Assembly: GCA_020073305.1 (NCBI GenBank)
Contig: JAIQFK010000006.1
Coordinates: 62,001 to 126,000, forward strand
Reading direction: 5' to 3'
DNA length: 64,000 bases
Source of the DNA: Terriglobia bacterium
GTDB taxonomy: Bacteria; Acidobacteriota; Terriglobia; Bryobacterales; Bryobacteraceae
Of the stretch, positions 17,220 to 25,773 are shown piece after piece (position 1 is the stretch's first letter; every line of letters begins with the position of its first letter). Both the position numbers and the translations under genes were made by a program. Under the pieces are notes generated by a model. That model saw nothing but the letters and a program-made list of their open reading frames with translations. It was not told the origin of the DNA and did not search any database.

Positions 17220-17331
17220 GAGTTCCATACCGGTGGCCGTGTTCATCGTGCCTGCGCGTCGTCGTTGATTTGCTTGCCACCTTGGGCTACGAGTAAGCTA
17301 TATGGCTTTGCCGGCACACCGAGTGTGTCAA

Positions 17332-17380
17332 ATCGCTTGCTCCGCGCGCGGCTCAGAAGGTGGCTGACTGACGGGGCGGT
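17332..17380. repeat. Degenerate copy of a palindromic intergenic element
   Basis: CGCTTGCTCCGCGCGCGGCT continues with CAGA, closely matching the left arm of the hairpin element at 25774-25835. The right arm is decayed, with only GGCTGA and GCGGT recognisable. It lies between genes and resembles short palindromic repeats dispersed in bacterial intergenic DNA. Confidence 0.45.
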
Positions 17381-17414
17381 GCGGACCAGGGGCGCCGTAG
17401 TACGATCTTCTGGG

Positions 17415-17873
17415 ATGAGGAACCTGGCTGATCCAGATATCCGAGCGTTTGTGTTGGAACGGATCGCCGCGCTCCAGCCCGGCAGCAAGGCGCGCTGGGG
17501 GAGGATGTCGGCTCATCAGATGCTGTGCCACCTGGTGGACTCGTACCGCGTTCCAATGGGCGAGAAGAGCGCCAGCCCGGCGACGGGAGTGCTTCAAAGG
17601 ACACTCATCAAGTGGGTCGCGCTGTATGTGCCCTTACATTGGCCGAAGGGAGTGCCGACGCGGCCGGAGATCGAACAAGGGGTGGGTGGCACACCACCCG
17701 TGGAGTTCGAACGGGACCGGGACGAATTGGTCGGGCTCATCCGGCGCTTCACCAATCCCCGGCGTGATTTTCAGTGGCACGCCCACCCGATGTTCGGAAT
17801 GATGAGCGACAGCGAATGGCAGCGATGGGGATACCTGCATGCCGATCATCAGTTGAGGCAATTCGGTGTGTGA
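17415..17873 (+). CDS. DUF1569 / DinB-superfamily protein
   Basis: The 152-residue product has features of the DUF1569 branch of the DinB-like four-helix bundle: WGRMSAHQMLCHLVDSYR near residues 28-45, and a C-terminal WGYLHADHQLRQFGV with the His pair that would complete a metal site. DinB-like proteins are often thiol-dependent metalloenzymes or damage-response proteins; the role here is unknown. The ATG at 17415 was chosen because the family similarity starts soon after it, although the frame is open upstream. The following gene starts inside its last codons, so the two are coupled. Confidence 0.7.
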   Translation: MRNLADPDIRAFVLERIAALQPGSKARWGRMSAHQMLCHLVDSYRVPMGEKSASPATGVLQRTLIKWVALYVPLHWPKGVPTRPEIEQGVGGTPPVEFERDRDELVGLIRRFTNPRRDFQWHAHPMFGMMSDSEWQRWGYLHADHQLRQFGV

Positions 17874-18834
17874 ACGAGAGCTTGGACGGCGGCATTTCAT
17901 TTTCGGCGGCATGGCACCCTTTCTGGCCGGCTGCAGGGGTTCGAGCCAAAAGCTGATCGGCGTGGTTCCAAAGGCTACTTCGCACCTGTTCTTTGTGTCG
18001 ATCCACGCCGGCGTTGACCGGGCGGCGCGCGATTTCCACGTGAACGTGCTGTGGAACGGGCCGAACGAGGAGACCGACCACGCGCGGCAAATCCAGATTG
18101 TGGATGCGATGGTGACGCGTCACGTGGATGCGCTGGCCATCTCCGCTACCGACGAGCGGGCGTTGGCTGCGCCGGTGGAACGAGCCATTCGCGCCGGGAT
18201 CCCGGTGACCGTGTTTGATTCGGGCGTGAATGTGGAAGGCTACACCAGCTTCATTGCCACGGACAATTACGGAGCCGGCTGTACAGCGGCGCGAACGCTG
18301 TCCCGGCTGATTGGTGGAAAGGGTGAAGTAGGAATGGTGATGCACAAGCCGGGCGGAACATCGACCGTGTTGCGCGAACGCGGTTTTGAAGACACGGTGG
18401 CGAAGGATCTGCCCGGCGTCGTAATTGCCGCGCGGCAGTACGGGATGTCGGATCGCGCACGTTCCCGCACGGCGGCTGAAGACATTCTCACCGCGCACCC
18501 CGAACTGGCGGGGATGTTTGCTTCGAGCGAAGCCAGCTCGCTGGGCGCCATACAGGCGATTCGCAGCCGCGGCCTTTCCGGCAAGGTCAAACTCGTCACT
18601 TTCGATTTCAGCGACGAGCACGTGGAGGCTCTGAAGGACGGAACCATCGACGTCATGCTGGTGCAGGACCCGTTCCGCATCGGCTACGAAGCCGTGAAGT
18701 CGCTGGCGGAGAAGTTGAGCGGACGAAATCCTCCGCGGCGGATGGAGTTGCCGGCGCGGTCGATCGTCAAGGCCGATCTGGATAAGCCCGAGGTGCGGAC
18801 GCTGCTGCAGCCGGAGTGGATGAAGGGGGAGTAA
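17866..18834 (+). CDS. Periplasmic sugar-binding lipoprotein (type 1 periplasmic binding protein)
   Basis: The 322-residue product begins at GTG, overlapping the DUF1569 gene by eight bases. A short basic and hydrophobic N-terminus ends in the lipobox LAGC around residue 23, so the mature protein should be a lipoprotein. The rest is a PBP1 (RbsB/LacI-like) fold: VDALAISATDERAL, IPVTVFDSGVN, GAGCTAARTLSRLIGGKGEV, FASSEASSLGAIQA and VTFDFSDEHVEALKDGTIDVMLVQDP. Such proteins deliver ribose, xylose or related sugars to ABC importers or to chemoreceptors. No permease or ATPase is adjacent, so it is an orphan here. Confidence 0.85.
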   Translation: MCERELGRRHFIFGGMAPFLAGCRGSSQKLIGVVPKATSHLFFVSIHAGVDRAARDFHVNVLWNGPNEETDHARQIQIVDAMVTRHVDALAISATDERALAAPVERAIRAGIPVTVFDSGVNVEGYTSFIATDNYGAGCTAARTLSRLIGGKGEVGMVMHKPGGTSTVLRERGFEDTVAKDLPGVVIAARQYGMSDRARSRTAAEDILTAHPELAGMFASSEASSLGAIQAIRSRGLSGKVKLVTFDFSDEHVEALKDGTIDVMLVQDPFRIGYEAVKSLAEKLSGRNPPRRMELPARSIVKADLDKPEVRTLLQPEWMKGE

Positions 18835-18937
18835 AGCAAGATCAGTCCGCGCGTTTTTGTGGCGCAAACCTACCCGCTGGTTTTTCGACCTCGGCTTTTT
18901 TCCCGAATGGCAAAAGCTACAACACCAGAAAAAACTC

Positions 18938-18966
18938 TTGCTATGTTTTCATATTTCCACTATTAT
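18938..18966 (+). promoter_or_regulatory. Promoter of the arsenic operon
   Basis: TTGCTA at 18938-18943 and TATTAT at 18961-18966 are separated by exactly 17 bases, a good sigma-70 pair. Transcription would begin near 18973, about 13 bases before the GTG start of arsR. The -10 box lies inside the candidate operator, as expected for autorepression by ArsR. Confidence 0.6.
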
Positions 18967-18975
18967 CGAAATAGT
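18952..18975. promoter_or_regulatory. Candidate ArsR operator
   Basis: Two nested inverted repeats cover the -10 box: TATTTC (18952-18957) with GAAATA (18968-18973), and ACTATT (18959-18964) with AATAGT (18970-18975). An AT-rich dyad overlapping the promoter immediately upstream of an ArsR gene fits the family's known mode: apo-ArsR blocks the polymerase and arsenite releases it. Confidence 0.55.
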
Positions 18976-18985
18976 TGGAGTCCAG

Positions 18986-19333
18986 GTGAAGAGCAAGAAA
19001 ACGGCTGAAGAGGTGGCGCGGTACGCCGACATGCTTGCGGCGATGGGGACCGAGGCGCGGTTGCGCATCATGCAACTGCTGCTGTACGCGCATCCTGAAG
19101 GCCTGGTGGTGGGCGACATCCAGAGCGAGCTAGAGATCCCGAATTCCACGCTCTCCCATCACCTGGAAAAGCTCAAGAACGAGGATCTCGTCAAAGTGCG
19201 GCGTGAGGGAACGTTCCTGTGGTACACGGCGAACTGCGAAGCGTTGCAGGAACTGCTGGGGTTCTTGTTTGCGGAGTGCTGCAAGCGGAATCGCGCCCTT
19301 GATCCCGAAGCCATCATCAGTTGCTGCAAATAG
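18986..19333 (+). CDS. arsR: ArsR-family arsenite-responsive repressor
   Basis: From the GTG at 18986 the product is 115 residues, normal for ArsR. The winged helix covers residues about 12-85: GTEARLRIMQLLLYAHPEGL, then EIPNSTLSHHLEKLKNEDLV as the recognition helix, then the wing VRREGTFLWY. Cysteine pairs at 98-99 and 113-114 plus Cys84 lie C-terminal to the DNA-binding domain and are likely As(III) ligands, a different place from the helix-3 CxC of plasmid R773 ArsR. A longer frame back to 18857 is open, but it would run through the promoter. GGAG precedes the GTG. First gene of the ars operon. Confidence 0.88.
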   Translation: MKSKKTAEEVARYADMLAAMGTEARLRIMQLLLYAHPEGLVVGDIQSELEIPNSTLSHHLEKLKNEDLVKVRREGTFLWYTANCEALQELLGFLFAECCKRNRALDPEAIISCCK

Positions 19334-19342
19334 GAGAAATCG

Positions 19343-20155
19343 ATGGACATCAAAGAAATTGTGAAAGAGAAATACGGGCAGGCGGCATTGCGGGTGCACA
19401 CGGGCGGCAGTTCCTGTTGCGGAGCGACGCCCTCGAGCCGGTGCGGCGCCGATCCGATCACTTCCAATCTTTACGACGCCGGGGAGAAGAGCGGTCTGCC
19501 GGAGGCAGCCGTGCTGGCCTCTCTCGGCTGCGGCAACCCCACGGCGCTGGCCGAGCTCAGACCCGGCGAGACGGTACTCGATCTCGGTTCCGGCGGCGGG
19601 ATTGATGTCCTGCTCTCGGCGAAACGCGTCGGACCGGCGGGAAAAGCCTACGGGCTCGATATGACGGACGAAATGCTCGCACTGGCGCGGGAGAACCAGA
19701 AGAAGTCCGGCATCGAGAATGTGGAGTTTCTGAAAGGCGAGATCGAAAATATCCCGCTGCCGGATGACTCGATCGACGTGATCCTTTCGAATTGTGTGAT
19801 CAACCTGTCAGCGGATAAAGACCGCGTGCTGCGCGAGGCGTTCCGGGTGCTGAAGCCGGGCGGCAGGGTTGCGGTTTCCGACGTCGTGGTTCGCGGGGAC
19901 GTGCCGGCCGAAGTGCGGCGGAGCATGGAGCTTTGGGTGGGCTGCATTGCCGGCGCACTGCAGGATTCCGAGTACGTGGACAAGCTCGCCAAAGCCGGAT
20001 TTGAAAACATGGCCATCGAACCCACTCGGGTGTACGACATCGAAGATGCCCGGGCCTTCCTCGCCGATCAAGGCTTCGATGTGGACTCTCTCGCGCCCAA
20101 GGTTGCGGGCAAGTTCATGAGCGCCTTTGTGCGCGCAGAAAAGCCACTGAGGTGA
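19343..20155 (+). CDS. arsM: Arsenite S-adenosylmethionine methyltransferase ArsM
   Basis: The 270-residue product has the SAM-binding motif [20 protein letters not shown] near residues 78-97 and conserved cysteines at 63 (SLGCGNP), 151 (SNCVINLS) and 201 (WVGCIAGAL). These three are the As(III) ligands of ArsM enzymes. An extra CC at 25-26 lies in the variable N-terminus. The enzyme methylates trivalent arsenic to mono-, di- and trimethyl forms, the last volatile. An AGGAG Shine-Dalgarno lies eight bases before the ATG. It is nine bases after arsR and four bases before the acr3 start, so all are on one message. Confidence 0.93.
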   Translation: MDIKEIVKEKYGQAALRVHTGGSSCCGATPSSRCGADPITSNLYDAGEKSGLPEAAVLASLGCGNPTALAELRPGETVLDLGSGGGIDVLLSAKRVGPAGKAYGLDMTDEMLALARENQKKSGIENVEFLKGEIENIPLPDDSIDVILSNCVINLSADKDRVLREAFRVLKPGGRVAVSDVVVRGDVPAEVRRSMELWVGCIAGALQDSEYVDKLAKAGFENMAIEPTRVYDIEDARAFLADQGFDVDSLAPKVAGKFMSAFVRAEKPLR

Positions 20156-20159
20156 GCGC

Positions 20160-21266
20160 ATGGCGGCAACCGTCTCAACGACCACGGCTGTGCCCGCGGA
20201 AAAGAAGAGGCTGGCGTTTTTCGAGCGCTACCTGTCGGCCTGGGTGGCGCTCTGCATGGTGGCGGGTATTGCCCTCGGAAAGGCGCTGCCTTCGTTCATT
20301 CAGTCCCTGCGCACGCTCGAATTCGGGCAGGGGAGCCAGATTAATATACCTATCGCCGTGCTCATCTGGCTGATGATCACGCCGATGATGATGAAGGTGG
20401 ACTTCCTGGCCGTGCGCAACGTCGGACGCCGGCCAGCCGGGCTCGTGGTGACGCTTCTCGTCAACTGGGTGGTGAAACCATTCTCCATGGCAGCGCTGGC
20501 CTGGTTTTTCTTCCGTCTGGTATTTTCGGCTTTTATCGGCCCCGCGGAAGCCGATCAGTACATTGCCGGGTGCATCATCCTTGCCGCAGCACCCTGCACC
20601 GCTATGGTTTTCGTCTGGAGCCATCTGACCAACGGGGATCCGGCCTACACGCTGGTACAGGTCTCGGTGAATGATCTGATCATGCTGGTTCTGTTCGTAC
20701 CCATTGTGCAGTTCCTGGTTAGCGGCGCCTCGTCGTTACGGGTTCCGTTTCAGGTGCTGCTTTACTCGGTGTTGATCTTCATCGTGATTCCGCTGGCCGC
20801 AGGCACGCTGCTGCGAACGTGGTTCATCCGGACACGCGGCAAGCCGTGGTTTGAGAAGACGCTGTTGCCGCGTTTTGCTCCTGTCACTATCGCGGCGCTT
20901 CTTGCCACACTCGTCTTTATCTTCGCCTTCCAGGCTGACAACATCACGCACAGGTTCTTCCACGTGCTGCTGATTGCGGTACCCATTACGCTCCAGGTGT
21001 ATTTCAACGCTTCGCTGGCCTACGGGTTGATGAAACTGTTTAAGGTCGGTCACTCGGTCGCCGCGCCCGGAGCGCTCATCGGAGCCTCCAATTTTTTTGA
21101 ACTGGCGGTAGCAACGGCGATCGCGCTCTTCGGTCCGGAATCCGGAGCCGCGCTGGCAACTGTAGTCGGCGTGCTCGTTGAAGTACCCGTCATGCTGTCC
21201 GTCTGCGGAGCCTGTAACCGGACCCGTCGTTGGTTCCCTGAGACGGTGGTCCCCGCCGTACCTTGA
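20160..21266 (+). CDS. acr3: Arsenite efflux permease ACR3
   Basis: The 368-residue protein has about ten hydrophobic segments. Family marks include IWLMITPMMMKVDF, a LAAAPCTAMVFVWSHL segment with the conserved functional Cys146, and VGVLVEVPVMLSVC near the C-terminus. ACR3 proteins of the BART superfamily expel arsenite through the inner membrane using the proton-motive force, without an ATPase. It follows arsM by four bases. The length and cysteine position fit ordinary bacterial Acr3. Confidence 0.93.
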   Translation: MAATVSTTTAVPAEKKRLAFFERYLSAWVALCMVAGIALGKALPSFIQSLRTLEFGQGSQINIPIAVLIWLMITPMMMKVDFLAVRNVGRRPAGLVVTLLVNWVVKPFSMAALAWFFFRLVFSAFIGPAEADQYIAGCIILAAAPCTAMVFVWSHLTNGDPAYTLVQVSVNDLIMLVLFVPIVQFLVSGASSLRVPFQVLLYSVLIFIVIPLAAGTLLRTWFIRTRGKPWFEKTLLPRFAPVTIAALLATLVFIFAFQADNITHRFFHVLLIAVPITLQVYFNASLAYGLMKLFKVGHSVAAPGALIGASNFFELAVATAIALFGPESGAALATVVGVLVEVPVMLSVCGACNRTRRWFPETVVPAVP

Positions 21267-21278
21267 GGCGATTGCGGC

Positions 21279-21689
21279 ATGCCGAAAACGCGCGTCCTTA
21301 TACTCTGCACTGGCAATTCAGCGCGCAGCCAGATGGCTGAAGCCCTGCTGCGGCACGACGCAGGCGACCGATTCGAAGTTTTTAGCGCGGGGACGAAGCC
21401 GACTCAGGTGAGGCCGGAAGCGATTGTGGTAATGAGCGAGCTAGGCATCGACATCTCGGGTCAGCGCTCCAAATCGATGGACGAATTCGCCGGCCAGCGC
21501 TTTGATTACGTGGTCACGGTCTGCGATCACGCCAGGGATAACTGCCCCGTATTTCCCGCTGCCACAACGCGCATCCACTGGAGCTTCGAGGATCCCGCGG
21601 CGGTCGAAGGCCCGGAGGAACGGCGCCTGGCCGCGTTTCGTCACGTCAGAGACGGGATGCGCGGTCGTCTCCGGGGATTACACGAGTAA
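21279..21689 (+). CDS. arsC: Thioredoxin-coupled arsenate reductase ArsC
   Basis: The 136-residue product has the low-molecular-weight phosphatase loop CTGNSARSQMA with Cys10, and VVTVCDHARDNCPVFP with Cys82 and Cys89. These three positions are the same as the catalytic triad of Bacillus subtilis/Staphylococcus ArsC, which reduces arsenate to arsenite and is recycled by thioredoxin. It is twelve bases after acr3, so reduction, methylation and export are encoded together. Last clear gene of the ars operon; the next gene is 131 bases away and unrelated. Confidence 0.92.
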   Translation: MPKTRVLILCTGNSARSQMAEALLRHDAGDRFEVFSAGTKPTQVRPEAIVVMSELGIDISGQRSKSMDEFAGQRFDYVVTVCDHARDNCPVFPAATTRIHWSFEDPAAVEGPEERRLAAFRHVRDGMRGRLRGLHE

Positions 21690-21820
21690 CCTGGGGCGTT
21701 GTTCATCGTGTGTTCAGGTCTAAAGATGTATGATTTGAAGGTAACCCGGCGTCGAGTTTCATCGCCATCTAATTGACTCACCACAACATGGGGCCCTTCG
21801 CCCCCTGTGGAAATCATCCG

Positions 21821-24646
21821 ATGAAGCTGATTTACATACTCTTGACTCTTCTTTTGGCCGTTTGCCCGGTCGTGGCACAAACGGCCGTGCTGCATGGCCA
21901 GGTAACTGATGAAAGCGGCGCTATCATTCCCGGCGCCAAAGTCACCTTGAACGGGCCGTCCGGCCTGGTCAAGACCGTCACTACCGGGAGCGATGGCTCG
22001 TATTCACTGGCGGGCCTGACGCCGGGTAATTACACCGTACAAGCATCGGCGCCGGACATGGCGATGGCGCGCCCGGTCAAAGTCGCGTTAAGCGGGGGCA
22101 CACAGGCGCTGAACCTTCAATTAAAGGTCGCGTCGACAGTGCAGCAGGTGACGGTCCAGGAAAACGCGGGACCGAGCGTGACTCCCGAGGCGGCGAACAA
22201 CGCCAGCGCGCTGGTGATCCGGGGCGAGGACTTGGATGCGCTATCGGATGATCCGGAGGACTTGCAGTCTGATCTCCAGGCGCTGGCCGGACCGTCGGCC
22301 GGGCCCAATGGCGGTTCCATCTTCATTGACGGATTCAGCGGAGGCGAACTGCCGCCGAAGGACTCGATTCGCGAGATCCGCATCAACCAAAATCCCTTTT
22401 CACCGGAGTACGACAGGCTCGGCTATGGCCGCATTGAAATTTTCACTAAGCCGGGGACGGATAAATTTCACGGTTCGGGATATTACAATTTTGCCGATGA
22501 TGTGTGGAACTCGCGCAATCCTTACGCCGCGCAGAAAGCGCCCTTTCTGCTGAAGGAATACGGCGGCAACGTCAGCGGGCCCATCAACAAACGGGCGTCG
22601 TTCTTTCTGGATGTCCGCCGGGACGCGGTAGACAACGGCTCGATCATCAACGCGGTCCTACTCGATCCGCAGACGCTTGGGCCCAGCCCGTTCACGGATG
22701 TGTTCGCTTCGCCGCAGCGCCGCTTGATGGTGAGCCCGCGCATCGACTACCAGATCAACGCCAACAACACGCTGTCGGTCCGCTACCGGTGGTCGCGCAC
22801 GGATATCAACGATGCCGGCATCGGAAGCTTCAATCTCATCTCTCGCGGATACGATACGCAGAGCCTCCGTCACAGCGTGCAGGTCACTGAGACCGCGGTG
22901 CTGAGCACGAATGTAATCAATGAGACGCGCTTTCAGTTCTTCCGAAGCGGTACCGAGAATGTGGCTGCGAATCCGACCGCGGCGATCCAGGTATTAGGAT
23001 CGTTCAACGCCGGCGGCGCCCAGGTGGGGCGATCGCTCAACAGCGATAACTATTATGAGTTTCAAAATTACACGTCGATCAATCACGGTAAACACGCCTG
23101 GCGTTTTGGGGTTCGTGTGCGGGGAGAAACCGACAATAACATCTCGCCGCAGAATTTCGGCGGCACCTTCACTTTCACCTCTCTTGAGCAATATGGCATC
23201 GGCCTACCGACGCAGTTCACTCAGAGCGCCGGCATCCCGGGCGTGACAGGTGGTCAGGCCGATCTCGGCGCATTCGCCGGTGATGACTGGCGTGTTCGAC
23301 CCAATCTCACATTGAGTCTAGGGCTACGGTGGGAAACACAAACCAATATCCACGACTGGCACGATATCGCACCCCGCATCGGAATCGCATGGGCGCCGGG
23401 AGCCAGAGGAAAGACGGCTGCGAAAACCGTGCTGCGCGCCGGATTTGGAATGTTCTACGATCGCTTCGATCTGAACAACATCCTGACGGCGGAACGCTAT
23501 AACGGAATCGTTCAACAACAGTACGTGGTGAAGGATCCGAATTTCCTGGGACCATTCTGGAAGGACTTCCAGAACACTCAGAGCCTCCAGCCTTTGCCAC
23601 CGAAATACCTAACGATACAGACCATCCAGAAGCTCAGTGCTACGTTGCGCGCGCCCTATCTGATGCAGTCCGCCGTGAGCGTTGAACGCCAGTTACCGCG
23701 GCATACCACAGTGGCGGTGACCTATACGAATGCGCACGGGCTGCACAACCTACGCTCCACTGACATCAACGCGCCGCTGCCGGGAACATATCCCGGCAAC
23801 CCCGTATTTCCAAACGGAAGCCCTGGACCCGTTTTTCTGATGGAGTCTTCGGGACTGTATAACCAGAACCAGTTGATCACGAACATCAACTCGCGGCTGA
23901 ATGCGAACATTTCATTGTTCGGGTTTTACACGTTCAACCACGCGATGAGCAATACCGACGGACTGGGCACCTATCCGGCGAACCCATACAGCTACTCAGG
24001 TGAATATGGTCCGGCATCCTCTGACGTGCATCATCGCCTGTTCCTTGGAGGGTCCATCAACTCGAAGTGGAACGTGCGCCTGAGCCCGTTTGTCGTGGTT
24101 CAGTCCGGTCCGCCATTCGACATCACCGCGGGCGGCGATCTGTATGGGACCACCCTCTTCAATGGCCGTCCGGGCATCGCCACCGATCCCAACAAACCAG
24201 GCGTGATTGCCACCAAGTACGGTCTGCTTGATCCCAATCCAACACCGGACGAAACTATCCTCTCCCGAAATTACGGGCGCGGCCCGGGCGCGGTGACGGT
24301 GAACATGCGGCTGAGCAAAACGTTCGGTTTTGGGCCCGCGCGCGAAGGAGGTTCCGGCGGCGGACCAGGCGGAGGGGGACATCGCGGCGGGGGCGGCAGC
24401 CCTTATGGCATGGGAGGCGGGTTCCAGAGCATCTTCGGGGCGCCATCCACCAACCACCGGTACAACCTGATCGTTTCGATGTCGGCTAGGAACCTGCTGA
24501 ACCACAATAATCCGGGACCGATCATCGGCAACATCACATCGCCCTTGTTCGGCTTGGCCAACCAGTCCCAGGGTGGTTGGGGTGGCGGATTCAACGAAAA
24601 CGCGAATAACCGGCGCCTTGAGCTGCAGATGCGGTTTACTTTCTGA
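21821..24646 (+). CDS. TonB-dependent receptor with carboxypeptidase-regulatory-like domain (Oar-like)
   Basis: From the ATG at 21821 the product is about 941 residues. A signal peptide (MKLIYILLTLLLAVCPVVAQ) is followed by a carboxypeptidase-regulatory-like domain (residues about 22-110: LHGQVTDESGAIIPGAKVTL, then GSYSLAGLTPGNYTV). A plug-like domain and a large beta-barrel end in LELQMRFTF, a classic outer-membrane C-terminal signature with terminal Phe. Such receptors are very common in Acidobacteria and import glycans, peptides or metal complexes. A Gly-rich loop at residues about 843-868 is unusual. It is somewhat shorter than the 1,050-1,200 residues common in this group. The upstream ATG at 21773 would spoil the signal peptide. 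Confidence 0.88.
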   Translation: MKLIYILLTLLLAVCPVVAQTAVLHGQVTDESGAIIPGAKVTLNGPSGLVKTVTTGSDGSYSLAGLTPGNYTVQASAPDMAMARPVKVALSGGTQALNLQLKVASTVQQVTVQENAGPSVTPEAANNASALVIRGEDLDALSDDPEDLQSDLQALAGPSAGPNGGSIFIDGFSGGELPPKDSIREIRINQNPFSPEYDRLGYGRIEIFTKPGTDKFHGSGYYNFADDVWNSRNPYAAQKAPFLLKEYGGNVSGPINKRASFFLDVRRDAVDNGSIINAVLLDPQTLGPSPFTDVFASPQRRLMVSPRIDYQINANNTLSVRYRWSRTDINDAGIGSFNLISRGYDTQSLRHSVQVTETAVLSTNVINETRFQFFRSGTENVAANPTAAIQVLGSFNAGGAQVGRSLNSDNYYEFQNYTSINHGKHAWRFGVRVRGETDNNISPQNFGGTFTFTSLEQYGIGLPTQFTQSAGIPGVTGGQADLGAFAGDDWRVRPNLTLSLGLRWETQTNIHDWHDIAPRIGIAWAPGARGKTAAKTVLRAGFGMFYDRFDLNNILTAERYNGIVQQQYVVKDPNFLGPFWKDFQNTQSLQPLPPKYLTIQTIQKLSATLRAPYLMQSAVSVERQLPRHTTVAVTYTNAHGLHNLRSTDINAPLPGTYPGNPVFPNGSPGPVFLMESSGLYNQNQLITNINSRLNANISLFGFYTFNHAMSNTDGLGTYPANPYSYSGEYGPASSDVHHRLFLGGSINSKWNVRLSPFVVVQSGPPFDITAGGDLYGTTLFNGRPGIATDPNKPGVIATKYGLLDPNPTPDETILSRNYGRGPGAVTVNMRLSKTFGFGPAREGGSGGGPGGGGHRGGGGSPYGMGGGFQSIFGAPSTNHRYNLIVSMSARNLLNHNNPGPIIGNITSPLFGLANQSQGGWGGGFNENANNRRLELQMRFTF

Positions 24647-24658
24647 TTCCTGAAGCTG

Positions 24659-25297
24659 TCAGATTGCCTGCAGGCACTCGGCGATCTCTTTCTCTTCAAT
24701 CGCACCCTGCTTGATCAGCTTCCACGCCGGCTCAGTGACGTCGACAGTGGTGGCGCCCGCGCCGCTGCAAGCGCCGCCGTCAAGCACCAGATCCACGCGG
24801 CCGTCCATCATCCCGAAAACCTCGATGCCCTTGCGGCAGGTTGGGTGGCCGGAGATATTGGCGCTGGTGGAAATAAGGGGCTGGTTGAGCGCGTTGATCA
24901 GTTGATTCGCGACGTGCGACCGCGACTGGCGTAAAGCCAGCCGGCCCGTATTGCCGGTGACCTTGAGCGGAACCTTTTCCGAAGAGGGCACAATGAGCGT
25001 CAGGGGCCCCGGCCAGAAGCGGCGAGCCAACAAGAAGAAGCGGTTAGAAAGTTCCTTGGCGAGTTCCTCTGCCATCGCGATGTCGGCCACAAGCATGGGA
25101 AGAGAGCGGTGGATCTCGCGGCCTTTCGCGAAGAAAACGCGGTTGATGGCACCCAGGCTAAACGGATCGGCGACGAGCGTGTAGAGAGCATCGCTCGGGA
25201 TGGCGACGACCCTTCCTCGGCGCACCGCTGCGGCGGCACGTTCGATGGCTTCGGGTTTAGGCTGTTCTTGATCGATTTCGATCAGATCGGTGGCCAC
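24659..25297 (-). CDS. YrdC/Sua5-domain protein, probable threonylcarbamoyl-AMP synthase
   Basis: The 212-residue product starts at GTG. It has the single YrdC domain: FFAKGRE as the KxR element, FWPGPLTLIVP, GRLALRQSRSH and LISTSANISGHP. YrdC/Sua5 makes threonylcarbamoyl-adenylate for the t6A modification of ANN-decoding tRNAs. One region deviates: the usual PTET-YGL segment reads PSDALYTLVADPF here, with Asp and Ala in place of Glu and Thr and no Gly after Tyr. It could be a paralogue with changed nucleotide handling. It lies convergent to the TonB receptor, thirteen bases apart. Confidence 0.82.
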   Translation of the reverse strand: MATDLIEIDQEQPKPEAIERAAAAVRRGRVVAIPSDALYTLVADPFSLGAINRVFFAKGREIHRSLPMLVADIAMAEELAKELSNRFFLLARRFWPGPLTLIVPSSEKVPLKVTGNTGRLALRQSRSHVANQLINALNQPLISTSANISGHPTCRKGIEVFGMMDGRVDLVLDGGACSGAGATTVDVTEPAWKLIKQGAIEEKEIAECLQAI

Positions 25298-25374
25298 GGT
25301 AAGTGTCAGCGTATCATAGCGGTGTCTGGCGGAGTGCGTGAAACTTCCCGCGGGCCGGCGGTTTCTAAAGTGTC

Positions 25375-25737
25375 ATGCGAGATCTGGTCGCGGATCTGCG
25401 ATACGCAGTACGCATCCTCACCCAAAACCCGGGATTTGCGATGGTGGCGATCGCGACCCTGGCGCTAGGCATTGGCGCGACCACGGCCATTTTCAGCGTG
25501 CTCGATCCGGTGCTGTTGCGCCCTCTGGCTTACAGGGAGCCGACGCGGCTGGTCTCGGTGGCTACCTATTTCCCGAGCGTCAAACTCGAGACGCTGCTAT
25601 TCGGCGTCAAGCCGACGGATGTGAAGACGTTCGTCGTGGCGGGGTGTGTGCTCGCGGCAACCACGTTGGCCGCGACGTATATCCCCGCCCGCCGGGCCGC
25701 GCGGGCGAATCCGGCGGCAACGCTGAGGACTGAGTGA
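25375..25737 (+). pseudogene. Collapsed ADOP permease: N-terminus joined in frame to C-terminus
   Basis: The 120-codon frame begins exactly like an ADOP permease ([20 protein letters not shown], then [20 protein letters not shown]) and ends like one ([18 protein letters not shown], then [19 protein letters not shown]). The roughly 680-700 residues that normally separate these two ends are missing. The change occurs near codon 69, about 25580. No frameshift is needed, so an in-frame deletion, probably by recombination between similar segments, best explains it. The product would have about two transmembrane helices and no periplasmic domain. It is probably nonfunctional, although a small membrane protein cannot be excluded. 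Confidence 0.8.
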
Positions 25738-25773
25738 AGCCAGGGTCCTGCGGACCCATAACGAGTCATCAAA

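Larger units (their letters stand above)
17076..17414. other. Gene-free region with an inverted repeat and a degenerate intergenic repeat
   Basis: No convincing gene is seen in these 339 bases. A frame open from 17265 into the DUF1569 gene has no family match in its first 50 codons and overlaps repeat DNA, so it was not used. The stretch holds the inverted repeat at 17197-17219 and the degenerate copy of a palindromic element at 17332-17380. The region separates the divergent GMC/Tat pair from the DUF1569 gene, so both promoters should be here. Confidence 0.6.

Noticed and set aside
17265-17414. 50-codon upstream extension of the DUF1569 protein
   Set aside because: It crosses the degenerate palindromic repeat and shows no family similarity.
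18857-18985. 43-codon upstream extension of ArsR
   Set aside because: It would run through the promoter and operator, and ArsR proteins normally start close to the chosen GTG.
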